Of a stretch of DNA of 28,238 nt, positions 14,980-22,351 are shown piece after piece; the first letter of the stretch is position 1; each line of letters opens with the position of its first letter. The stretch spans positions 1 through 28,238 of the forward strand of contig CAYVDI010000005.1 in assembly GCA_964450795.1 (NCBI GenBank), read 5' to 3'. Both the position numbers and the translations under genes were made by a program. The notes below the pieces were generated by a model, which was given only the letters and a program-made list of their open reading frames with translations, was not told the DNA's origin and did not search any database. Source of the DNA: JAGOTT01 sp964450795. GTDB taxonomy: Bacteria > Patescibacteriota > Minisyncoccia > Moranbacterales > UBA1568.

Positions 14980-15008
14980 ATGATACCCCAAAAAATGGAA
15001 AGAATCAA
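14980..15008 (-). promoter_or_regulatory. Likely promoter for the trxA operon
   Basis: On the minus strand TTGATT (15003-15008), 17-bp spacer, TATCAT (14980-14985). The -10 ends 65 nt before ATG 14914. A second -10-like CATAAT lies slightly downstream. Confidence 0.4.
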
Positions 15009-15058
15009 AACGAACGCGTCATTTCAACTTCGCCCTTCGCGGCTATCCGCATCCGAAC

Positions 15059-15156
15059 TCCGGATCTTCCCTTTTCGGGGTTTTGAGGTCGCGACCGGCA
15101 GTTTCATAAGAGATTTTTCACCAGGAAAATCCCGACCCTGAAAAGGGAGGTCCGGA
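15059..15156. repeat. Long inverted repeat between M3 peptidase and thioredoxin genes
   Basis: Arms at 15059-15080 and 15136-15156 match as inverted copies in about 19 of 21 positions with one gap; the shared core is CCCTTTTC/GAAAAGGG flanked by TCCGGA. The loop is about 55 bp and contains the perfect palindrome GGTCGCGACC (15087-15096). It lies just after the stop of the M3 gene, so it might end that transcript, but there is no T run after the arms. Confidence 0.5.
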
Positions 15157-15170
15157 GCGAAGGATTCCGG

Positions 15171-17150
15171 TTACTCTACTCCGATGTCCCGGAGAAACGC
15201 CTTATCCGAAACCTTTCTCCCGAGAAACGACTTCACCATGGTCTCTTCGGTTTCGCTCGATCCCTTCGAAAGGATCTCCTTACGATATCGCATACCCACC
15301 GTCGAAGACAGCACTCCCGCCTCCCGGAATTTCTCGAAAAAATCCGCGGCATAGACCCGTGACCACAGATACCCGTAATACCCGGCATCGTACCCGCCGA
15401 CGAGATGTCCGAATCCGGCCGGATACAGCGATGTCTCCGGAATCCGAACACTGAGATGCGACTCCGAAAGCGCACGGAAATACTCCGGAAGCGTGCCGCG
15501 AAGATTTCCGGTATGCACCATCATGTCGAAGAGCGCCTGCATCGCCTGTCGCTTCGTATCATAGGCGAGACAATGTCTCTTCGATCCGATGATTTTTCGG
15601 ATAAGCGACGACGGGAGCGGCTTTCCGGTCTTATGATGTTTCGAAAGCTTTCGAAGAACCCGTTCGTCCCAGACGAAGAACTCGCACATCTGCGACATCG
15701 CCTCGACGAAGTCCCAGGAAACCGAAGCGCCCGCCTGCGAGAGGTACCGCGCCTCGGTGAGCGTCTCATGCATGAGGTGTCCGAACTCGTGGAAGAACGT
15801 CTCGAGCTCATCATGGGAGAGGAGCGCCGGGTGATCCCCGGATGGCTTCGGGAAATTCACGATAAGCGCCGCGAACGGCGTGACATACGCCCCGCTCCCG
15901 AACCCGGATTCGTGCCCGGAAACCACGTTCGCCATGCACGCATGTCCGTATTTCCCCTCCCGGGGATAGAGATCGAACGCGAAATATGCGATCGCCTCAC
16001 CCGTTTTCCCATCACGGATCCGGTACAGCTCCGCATCCTTGTGCCACAGCGGCCAAGCGACGCGCTCGTAGGACACGCCGAGGAGTTTCCCGAAAAGAGC
16101 GAACATCTCCCGCTTCACATGCTCAAGCGGAAAATATTCACGGACATGCTCGTTGTCGACCTCGTAGCGGACCTTCTTGAGCTGGGACGAGAGATACGCC
16201 ACATCGTGGGACGCGAGACGATCCGAAGGCTTCCCGCCCCGCTCCGCCTGAAGCGAAAGCAGTTCCTTCACGTCTTCCTGCGCCCGTCTCGAAAGCGACC
16301 CCATGATTTTTCGGAGGAACCGGAATACCGCCTCGGAATCCTTCGCCATCCGTTCTTCGGTCCGGAAATCACCGTGCGTCGCGTAACCGAGCAGTCTCGC
16401 GTTTTCCTCGCGCAATCCGATCATCTTCACGAGAAGCGAGAGATTTCTCTTCCCGCCTTTCCGCCAGTTCTTCTCCGAAAGCTCGCGCCGCCTCGTCTCG
16501 CTCTCCGCATTCTCCATGAACGGGACAAGCGACGGATAATCGAGCGTCACGACATACTTTCCATCTTTCTTCGGAAGACTCCTCACGTACTGCTCCGGCA
16601 GACCTCCGAGTTCATCCTCGCCGATCTCGATCGCGTCCTGGTAATCGTTGAGGCTTTTCTCGAACGCGTTCCGGAGCCGCGAGAGTTCCTTGAGGTTTTT
16701 TCGAAGTCGCTCCCGCTTCGCTTCCGGAAGTCCGAATCCGCGACGCCGGAAATTCCGCATCATGTCCTCGAAGAGCTTCCGGTCGGGACCGGCGAGCCGC
16801 TCCTTCCGCTCCGCGTACTCCGAAAGCGCGCGGTAGAGTTCCGGATCGTATTCAAGATCGACAGACTGCCGGTCGATCCGGTTCATCGCCTTCTGTACCG
16901 CCTCGCGCACCTCCTTCTTCGGACTCACGTACATGAGAAGTGAGATCTTGAACGCGCCCATCATGGCATGATTGGAAGCCTCGATCGCATAGACGGTGTT
17001 TTCGAATGTCCGCTCCGCTTTCGGAACCGCCTTCACCGTCGCGTACGCCTTCCGTTTCGAGGCTATCGCCCCGTCCGCGGCTTTCGCTATGTCGGTCGGC
17101 GTCCACCGCACCCACGCGAAATCCTTTTTGGTATAGGGAATGCGTTTCAT
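15171..17150 (-). CDS. M3 family metallopeptidase (oligopeptidase A / Dcp type)
   Basis: M3 peptidases cut short peptides in the cytosol. In 659 residues the zinc site is complete: His454-Glu455-Phe-Gly-His458 within Thr-Phe-Phe-His-Glu-Phe-Gly-His, and the third ligand Glu483 in Asp-Phe-Val-Glu-Ala. The substrate loop Tyr-Asp-Ala-Gly-Tyr-Tyr-Gly-Tyr near 605 is also typical of the family. There is no signal peptide. The length is close to that of oligopeptidase A. The start ATG 17150 gives an N-terminus that fits the helical domain; no ribosome site is obvious. It stands alone, with gaps on both sides. Confidence 0.92.
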   Translation of the reverse strand: MKRIPYTKKDFAWVRWTPTDIAKAADGAIASKRKAYATVKAVPKAERTFENTVYAIEASNHAMMGAFKISLLMYVSPKKEVREAVQKAMNRIDRQSVDLEYDPELYRALSEYAERKERLAGPDRKLFEDMMRNFRRRGFGLPEAKRERLRKNLKELSRLRNAFEKSLNDYQDAIEIGEDELGGLPEQYVRSLPKKDGKYVVTLDYPSLVPFMENAESETRRRELSEKNWRKGGKRNLSLLVKMIGLREENARLLGYATHGDFRTEERMAKDSEAVFRFLRKIMGSLSRRAQEDVKELLSLQAERGGKPSDRLASHDVAYLSSQLKKVRYEVDNEHVREYFPLEHVKREMFALFGKLLGVSYERVAWPLWHKDAELYRIRDGKTGEAIAYFAFDLYPREGKYGHACMANVVSGHESGFGSGAYVTPFAALIVNFPKPSGDHPALLSHDELETFFHEFGHLMHETLTEARYLSQAGASVSWDFVEAMSQMCEFFVWDERVLRKLSKHHKTGKPLPSSLIRKIIGSKRHCLAYDTKRQAMQALFDMMVHTGNLRGTLPEYFRALSESHLSVRIPETSLYPAGFGHLVGGYDAGYYGYLWSRVYAADFFEKFREAGVLSSTVGMRYRKEILSKGSSETEETMVKSFLGRKVSDKAFLRDIGVE

Positions 17151-17203
17151 GGCTTTGTAGTGAGAGAGACGAAAATCTTACCACAAAATAGCTTTGATGG
17201 AAA

Positions 17204-17248
17204 ACAGAAAACCCACCGATAACGCAGATGAGCCTTCTGCCGGTGGGT
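17204..17248 (-). terminator. Rho-independent terminator of the small exported protein gene
   Basis: ACCCACCG (17241-17248 on minus) pairs with CGGTGGGT (17211-17218), with an inner CTGC/GCAG helper pair, followed on the minus strand by TTTCTGTTTT. The stem begins at the last base of the stop codon. Confidence 0.75.
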
Positions 17249-17610
17249 CAAAACTTGTTGCACGATTCCTTGAACCTCATCGTCACCGGATCATTGTCGG
17301 ATTGTGCCACCGCCTCGTCGTTGAGGTGGTAGTTGGCAATCCATGCGCCAGCCCGATAAGTGTGATTCGGAATGACCGGACGAATCAAGACTGATTCAGC
17401 ACCCGGAAGCTTCGATAAGACGTCCTTGTACTTCTCCGGGACGAGGACGCCAGTCAGTTTCTTGCCGTCGGAAAAAGTGATGACGATCTTAGCACATTCT
17501 TTCCCCCTTATCGACGGCAAACCTTCGTATTTTTTCCCTTCAGCCAGTGCCGGAAGACCGAGGGAAACGGACATGAGAAAAATGAAAGCGAAACGAACGA
17601 TCTGTGACAT
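17248..17610 (-). CDS. Small exported protein of unknown function
   Basis: The 120-residue protein has a clear signal peptide (hydrophobic 5-20, cleavage likely after Ala-Leu-Ala at 21-23), leaving about 97 residues with two Cys (in Glu-Cys-Ala and Ser-Cys-Asn) that could form a disulfide. I do not recognise it. The gene is a complete cassette: TTGACT-17-TATAAT promoter, palindrome at the 5' end of the transcript, AAGGAG ribosome site 6-7 nt before ATG 17610, and a terminator at the stop. This and its lower GC content set it apart from neighbours. It may be a high-expression or regulated single gene, possibly acquired. Confidence 0.8.
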   Translation of the reverse strand: MSQIVRFAFIFLMSVSLGLPALAEGKKYEGLPSIRGKECAKIVITFSDGKKLTGVLVPEKYKDVLSKLPGAESVLIRPVIPNHTYRAGAWIANYHLNDEAVAQSDNDPVTMRFKESCNKF

Positions 17611-17633
17611 GTGAGTCTCCTTGTTAAGTTGCC

Positions 17634-17649
17634 GTTACGAAATCGTAAC
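17634..17649. promoter_or_regulatory. Palindrome at the transcription start: operator or 5' hairpin
   Basis: GTTACG-AAAT-CGTAAC, a perfect 6-4-6 inverted repeat. The expected start of transcription is at about 17648, so it covers the first bases of the message. It could bind a repressor or fold as a stabilising 5' hairpin. Confidence 0.5.
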
Positions 17650-17654
17650 TGACA

Positions 17655-17683
17655 ATTATAGCTCTTTTTTTCAGAAAAGTCAA
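17655..17683 (-). promoter_or_regulatory. Near-consensus sigma-70 promoter
   Basis: On the minus strand TTGACT (17678-17683), 17-bp spacer, TATAAT (17655-17660), reading into the small exported protein gene at 17610. Confidence 0.8.
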
Positions 17684-17734
17684 TAGAGAAAATTTCCCTA
17701 TTCCAAGCCATTCCTATCTGTAACTTCTTCCTTG

Positions 17735-17755
17735 CCCTTGTCCCTTGTTTCCTAT
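17735..17755. repeat. Short 7-bp tandem repeat after lepA
   Basis: Two exact copies of CCCTTGT (17735-17748) with a related unit on either side (TTCCTTG, TTCCTAT). It fits the 7-bp-period gap sequences seen elsewhere in the window. Confidence 0.4.
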
Positions 17756-19566
17756 CACTTTTTGAGTATCGCGAGGAACGCGTCGGACGGGATAGCGACC
17801 TTGCCGTGGCCCATCGTCTCCATACGCTTCTTTCCCCGTTTCTGCTTCTCGAGGAGCTTCTTCTTCCGGGAAAAGTCCCCGCCGTAAAGCTTGCCGGTGA
17901 CGTCCTTTCGGAACGCGGCGATCGTCTCGCGCGCGATGACAGTGCTCCCGATCGCCGCCTGGATCGCCACCGCGAACTGCTGACGCGGGATGACTTCTTT
18001 CAACTTTTCCACGGTACGCTTCCCTTCGTCGTACGTCCGCGCCTTCGGTATCATGCGCGAAAACGCGTCCACACGCTCCCCCGCGACGAGGATATCGAGC
18101 CGCACGACGTCGCTTCGCCGATACCCGACCGGCTCATAGTTCATCGACGCGTATCCGGACGTGATGCTCTTGAGCTCGTCATGGAAATTGACGATGACCT
18201 CCATCAAGGGCGCCTCGAACGAAAGGAGTACCCGATCCGCGTCCAGATACTCGGTATTCTTATACTCCGCGCGGATAGTCTGCGACAGGTTCATGATACC
18301 GCCGAGAAATTCGCTCGGCGCGACGATGGATAAGTCGACGTAGGGCTCGAAAATCCCCTCGATGCCGGCCGGATCCGGCATATCCGAAGGCGAATACATC
18401 GGCACGCGGTCAGACTTCCCACGAAGCTCGAGCTCATACACGACCGAAGGCGTCGTGATGGTCGGATTCATGTCGAACTCACGCCGAAGCCGCTCCTGGA
18501 TGATCTCCATATGGAGCAGTCCGAGAAACCCGCACCGGAACCCGCGGCCGAGCGCCTGATTCGATTCCGGCTCGAAGGTGAACGCGGCGTCGTTGAGTTT
18601 CAGTTTCTCCAAGGCGTCGCGCATGAGCCCGTATTCGCCGCCGTCGACCGGATAGAGACTCGCGTACACGACCGGCTTGATTTCCCGGTATCCGGGAAGG
18701 GGTTGCGCCGTCACCTCTTCACGGTCCTTCGGACGGAGCGTGACGGTATCGCCGACCCGGCAGTGCGACACGTCCTTGAGCCCCGTCGCGATGTATCCGA
18801 TATCCCCGGCGGAGAGTTCGGCACACGGCACGAATTGCGGCGCGAACGTCCCGACCTCGATCGTGAGGCTCTCCTGTCCCGTACCGATCATCCGGAGCGG
18901 CACATCGCGCGAAACGGCCCCGTCGACGATCCGCACGAACGCGACGACACCCTTGTACGTGTCGTATTTCGAATCGAAGATGAGCGCGCGAAGCGGCTGT
19001 TCCAAGTCACCTTTCGGTGCCGGGACCCGTTCGATCACCCGCTTAAGCACCTCCTGCACCCCGAGACCGGTCTTCCCCGACGCCTCGAGGATATCGCCCT
19101 CCTCGCACCCGAGGATATGTACGATCTCCTTCTTCGTCTTCTCGACCTGCGCGTTCGGAAGATCGATCTTGTTCACGACCGGGATGATCGACAGTCCTTG
19201 TTCGATGGCAAGGTAGAGATTGGCAAGCGTCTGCGCCTGCACGCCCTTCGTCGCGTCGACAAGGAGGATCGCCCCCTCCACCGCCGCAAGCGAACGCGAG
19301 ACCTCGTAATGGAAGTCCACGTGACCCGGCGTGTCGATCAGATTGAGCTCGTACTCTGTCCCGCTGTACGGGTAGAGCATCTTCACCGGCTGGAGCTTGA
19401 TGGTGATCCCGCGCTCCCGCTCGAGATCCATCTGGTCGAGAAGCTGTTCCTTCATCTTGCGCTCCTCGACGGTGTGCGTGAGCTCGATCAACCGGTCGGC
19501 CAGGGTCGATTTCCCGTGGTCGATATGCGCGATGATGCAGAAATTCCTGATATTCTCCTGATTCAT
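17755..19566 (-). CDS. lepA: Elongation factor 4 (LepA), ribosome-associated GTPase
   Basis: LepA binds the ribosome and acts in translation under stress and in ribosome assembly. The 603 residues are full length. GTP-binding motifs: Ala-His-Ile-Asp-His-Gly-Lys-Ser-Thr (13-21), Asp-Thr-Pro-Gly-His (77-81), Asn-Lys-Ile-Asp (about 131-134). The tail has the LepA-specific C-terminal domain with Gly-Lys-Leu-Tyr-Gly-Gly-Asp-Phe-Ser-Arg-Lys-Lys-Lys-Leu-Leu. ATG 19566 has GGAAAG 4 nt upstream. It begins just after a terminator and so forms its own transcript; the weak TTCCGT-17-TAGGCT pair at about 19588-19628 could be its promoter. Confidence 0.97.
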   Translation of the reverse strand: MNQENIRNFCIIAHIDHGKSTLADRLIELTHTVEERKMKEQLLDQMDLERERGITIKLQPVKMLYPYSGTEYELNLIDTPGHVDFHYEVSRSLAAVEGAILLVDATKGVQAQTLANLYLAIEQGLSIIPVVNKIDLPNAQVEKTKKEIVHILGCEEGDILEASGKTGLGVQEVLKRVIERVPAPKGDLEQPLRALIFDSKYDTYKGVVAFVRIVDGAVSRDVPLRMIGTGQESLTIEVGTFAPQFVPCAELSAGDIGYIATGLKDVSHCRVGDTVTLRPKDREEVTAQPLPGYREIKPVVYASLYPVDGGEYGLMRDALEKLKLNDAAFTFEPESNQALGRGFRCGFLGLLHMEIIQERLRREFDMNPTITTPSVVYELELRGKSDRVPMYSPSDMPDPAGIEGIFEPYVDLSIVAPSEFLGGIMNLSQTIRAEYKNTEYLDADRVLLSFEAPLMEVIVNFHDELKSITSGYASMNYEPVGYRRSDVVRLDILVAGERVDAFSRMIPKARTYDEGKRTVEKLKEVIPRQQFAVAIQAAIGSTVIARETIAAFRKDVTGKLYGGDFSRKKKLLEKQKRGKKRMETMGHGKVAIPSDAFLAILKK

Positions 19567-19604
19567 AGGCTTTCCGAAACTTTCCCCAGCCTAGCGCAAA
19601 AGAC

Positions 19605-19638
19605 GAAAAAACGGAAGCATCCGCTTCCGTTTTTTTTG
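19605..19638. terminator. Bidirectional-looking Rho-independent terminator
   Basis: ACGGAAGC-ATCC-GCTTCCGT, a perfect 8-bp stem at 19611-19630, with runs of T on both strands after the stem. On the minus strand it separates the surface-protein gene from lepA. The gap 19639-19779 beside it is AT-rich and shows no gene. Confidence 0.8.
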
Positions 19639-19779
19639 AAACTTATTATAAAGTAAAAAGGGGAAATTTAACTTTTTTCTAACTTGGAATTTAATCGTCC
19701 GTATCTGTCTCTACACCCATATGTCTTAGAAATGAAGTCTAATTACTGATAATCAGCACTGTTTAAAATGTATAAGAAA

Positions 19780-20568
19780 TTACTTTGTACAAAAAACGAT
19801 ATCACAAGGATAATCATTTGCTTGGTATTTCCATTTATTATCTTGCCAAACAGGTTCGTGAGAAACTACTTTTGAATTCCAGCCAACTGCAGTAATCTTG
19901 TAGCCACACATAACTGCAGTTCCGTCACAATAATCCGCGCCGTTATGTAGATAAATTGCACTCCCTCCTCCACCAACCTTCCCGTCCACATACCCTTTCG
20001 TCGCGACGATATCATTCGCATCCGTCGAAACAGTCTGGGTTGCCATGCGGATTCTCCCATTTACATCAAGCTTCTGCGTCGGTGTCGTCGTCCCGATACC
20101 AGTGTCCCCATCACCCTCGATAACGAAGACTCCAGTAGCTCCGTCGGTGGCACGAATGAAGTCGGATCCTCCTGCAATGGAAGCATCTGCCGAAGAAAGA
20201 AGCAACAACGTATCGGCATTAGCGCTCGCGACATCGATCTTGAGTCCCTGATCATCATCACCATCGGTACCCATGAAAGAAATCGAAGCGTTGTAGAGCG
20301 CGCTCAGAGAAGATGGATTAAGATAAAAACCGACGTTATCCGAATCAACGAGAGAGGGAGCGGCAAGACCACCACTTACGGTAAGAGAGCCGGTCTTCGT
20401 TTGATTGCCGCCAGTTGTCACTGGTCCCGAGACGTTTCCTCCGGGAGGGGCGACGGTCGGAGCGACCCAGGCCTGTGCGAACTGGAGTCCGAGACCAAGG
20501 ATGAGCCCCAGAGAGACGACCCTGAGCCAGTACGCCGCCTTCATCGCAAATGATCGTTTCGTCTGCAT
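19780..20568 (-). CDS. Exported repeat-type surface protein with a distinct Cys-rich C-terminal domain
   Basis: The 262-residue protein has an N-terminal export segment (residues 14-33, ending Ala-Gln-Ala), then Pro-Thr-Val-Ala-Pro-Pro-Gly-Gly-Asn (37-45), a segment seen in many CPR surface proteins as far as I recall. A body like phage-tail or PilV-type fibres follows (Gly-Ile-Gly-Thr-Thr-Thr-Pro-Thr-Gln-Lys-Leu-Asp-Val-Asn-Gly, 157-171). After a Gly linker (199-202) comes a 60-residue tail with four Cys (214, 221, 255, 260) and many aromatic residues. The DNA for that tail is AT-rich while the body is not, so the tail looks swapped in. Likely role: cell-surface adhesion or fibre tip, by analogy. 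No Shine-Dalgarno; the leader is a 7-bp repeat. Confidence 0.7.
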   Translation of the reverse strand: MQTKRSFAMKAAYWLRVVSLGLILGLGLQFAQAWVAPTVAPPGGNVSGPVTTGGNQTKTGSLTVSGGLAAPSLVDSDNVGFYLNPSSLSALYNASISFMGTDGDDDQGLKIDVASANADTLLLLSSADASIAGGSDFIRATDGATGVFVIEGDGDTGIGTTTPTQKLDVNGRIRMATQTVSTDANDIVATKGYVDGKVGGGGSAIYLHNGADYCDGTAVMCGYKITAVGWNSKVVSHEPVWQDNKWKYQANDYPCDIVFCTK

Positions 20569-20571
20569 ATG

Positions 20572-20599
20572 TTTTCTGTTAGCTGTTGACTGTTTTCTG
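20572..20599. repeat. Four 7-bp units in the leader of the surface protein gene
   Basis: Four back-to-back units with pattern TTNNCTG (outer units TTTTCTG, starting at 20572 and 20593). Read on the minus strand they make up nearly the entire 5' leader before ATG 20568. Confidence 0.65.
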
Positions 20600-20604
20600 A
20601 AACC

Positions 20605-20632
20605 ATTATCCCACTATCGTTTTTTTTTGCAA
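20605..20632 (-). promoter_or_regulatory. Promoter of the surface protein gene
   Basis: On the minus strand TTGCAA (20627-20632), 16-bp spacer rich in A, and GATAAT (20605-20610) preceded by TGG, an extended -10. Confidence 0.5.
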
Positions 20633-20640
20633 CTTTCTGG

Positions 20641-20675
20641 TTTTCAATCCGCATTCTTCAATCATCAATCTTGTA
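20641..20675. repeat. Degenerate 7-bp repeat after murJ
   Basis: Five units starting TC (among them TCTTCAA and TCATCAA) fill the gap next to the murJ stop. They are of the same GATTGAA class, on the opposite strand, as the block at 5193-5221. Confidence 0.5.
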
Positions 20676-20679
20676 ATTA

Positions 20680-22350
20680 TTACCACTCCCCTTTCTCCGG
20701 GTGTCCTTCGATGCTTGCGGCGGCTTCCGGGAGACGGAGCACCTTCCGGACGATGAATCGCCTCAACGCATGAAATTCCTCGATCCGAAGCCATGCGCTC
20801 GCCGCGAAGAATGCCGTCCCGCCGACAAGGAGTCCGAGAAAGAGCTGTTCGAATACTTCCACGAACGTATCGAGTGGCGACGGCGAAAGGATGAATACCG
20901 ATTTCGAAAACTGCGCCGCCGCTCCGGCGAAAAGCGTCGCCAGGAGGATCTTCCCCACCCGGACCGTGAACTCCCGCTCCCGCCAGACGGACGACTCACG
21001 CTTCAGGAAGACATACAGGAGTATGCAGTTCATGATGCTCCCGATCGAGAACGCCATCGCGAGCGCCGAGACGCCGTAGGACGGGATGAGTATCGGCAGG
21101 AGCGCGATATGCACCGCTTCGCTCGAAAGCGCTATGTACAGCGGAGTCCGCGTATTCTTGAGCGCGAAGAAGCCGCGGGCGAACAATGGGATCAGGCTCT
21201 GCGCGAACAGGGATATGGAGAACCACTTTAGCGCTTCGAAGGTGAGGATCGTGTCCTCCCAATTGAACTGACCGCTCCCCAAGATGATGCGGACGAATTG
21301 CGCGCGGAAGACGATGAACAGCATCGACACCGGAACGACGAAGAAGAGCGTACGGATCGCCGTCGACGAGAGCGTTTCGAAAAACGCCTCCCCGTCCTTC
21401 CTGGCCGCGGCAAGGGAAAGGATCGGAAACGCGGCGAGCGAGAAGGCGACACCGAACAGCCCGAGCGGGATGCTCTGTATGTTGTACGCGAAGTTGAACA
21501 CCGCCAGACTCCCCGAGACGAGTCCGGACGCGAACACGGTGGTCAGGAGAAATCCAACCTGATTCACCGCCATGGCAAGCGTCCGTGGGATCATGAGTCG
21601 TATCACATGTCGGACAGATTCATCGAGCGACAAGCCTGAACGGAAGAATGCCGAGCGGAAACCGGAATCCAGGACGGCAGGAATCTGCACAAGCGCGTGA
21701 AGCACCGCACCCAAAACGACACCGCATGCCAGACCCTTGACCCCGAATATCGGGACCAGGAAAAGGATCCCGCCGATGATGCCGAGATTATAGAGGAGCG
21801 GCGCGAAGGAGTAGGCGACGAACCGCCGGAACGAGATGAGCACGCCGCCGAAGACCGCGCTTATTCCGAGAAATATCGGTGATAGAAGCATGATCCGGGT
21901 GAATTCCGTCGTGAGCGCCCGCTTCTCATCGGAGAATCCGGGAGCGATCATTCGGACGATTTCAGGTGCCAGGAATGCTGCGACCAAGGACAGCGCTCCG
22001 AGAAGCACGACGAGCCACTGCAGAACCGCGGATGCCAGCATCCATCCTTCCCGCTCCTTTTTCTTCGAGAGGAAGTCGGTGAAGACCGGAACGAACGCCG
22101 CCGAAAGCGCGCCCATGACGAGCAGATTATAGAGAAGATCCGGAACCCGGAATGCCGCATAGTACGCATCGAGCGTATCGCCCGCACCGAAATGCGCCGC
22201 AAGCATCCGATCACGCAAAAAGCCGAGAAGCCGGCTCGCGATACCGGCGATCGCGATGACCAACGCCGCGCCACCGATAGTTTTCGTCGGCGCGCTCGCG
22301 GATGTGCGGAAGGATGAGAATACTCTTCGGAGAAAATCCATAGGAATCAT
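20680..22350 (-). CDS. murJ: MurJ/MviN lipid II flippase
   Basis: MurJ turns lipid-linked cell-wall precursors from the inner to the outer face of the membrane. In 556 residues about 14 hydrophobic helices are visible. The N-terminal family pattern is clear: Ser-Arg-Leu-Leu-Gly-Phe-Leu-Arg-Asp-Arg (about 39-48), Asp-Ala-Tyr-Tyr-Ala-Ala-Phe-Arg-Val-Pro-Asp (about 61-71), then Gly-Ala-Leu-Ser-Ala-Ala-Phe-Val-Pro-Val-Phe. The Arg residues of the cavity are present. ATG 22350 follows the DUF4012 stop by 1 nt; ATG 22341 is possible. As last gene of a polysaccharide-type operon it might also carry a different lipid-linked glycan. Confidence 0.93.
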   Translation of the reverse strand: MIPMDFLRRVFSSFRTSASAPTKTIGGAALVIAIAGIASRLLGFLRDRMLAAHFGAGDTLDAYYAAFRVPDLLYNLLVMGALSAAFVPVFTDFLSKKKEREGWMLASAVLQWLVVLLGALSLVAAFLAPEIVRMIAPGFSDEKRALTTEFTRIMLLSPIFLGISAVFGGVLISFRRFVAYSFAPLLYNLGIIGGILFLVPIFGVKGLACGVVLGAVLHALVQIPAVLDSGFRSAFFRSGLSLDESVRHVIRLMIPRTLAMAVNQVGFLLTTVFASGLVSGSLAVFNFAYNIQSIPLGLFGVAFSLAAFPILSLAAARKDGEAFFETLSSTAIRTLFFVVPVSMLFIVFRAQFVRIILGSGQFNWEDTILTFEALKWFSISLFAQSLIPLFARGFFALKNTRTPLYIALSSEAVHIALLPILIPSYGVSALAMAFSIGSIMNCILLYVFLKRESSVWREREFTVRVGKILLATLFAGAAAQFSKSVFILSPSPLDTFVEVFEQLFLGLLVGGTAFFAASAWLRIEEFHALRRFIVRKVLRLPEAAASIEGHPEKGEW

Positions 22351-22351
22351 G

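Noticed and set aside
15405..16943. Long plus-strand ORF (512 codons)
   Set aside because: Antisense of the M3 peptidase, which has the complete zinc site.
19780..19962. Diversity-generating retroelement variable region in the surface protein tail
   Set aside because: DGRs are frequent in CPR genomes, but there is no reverse transcriptase and no template repeat in the window.
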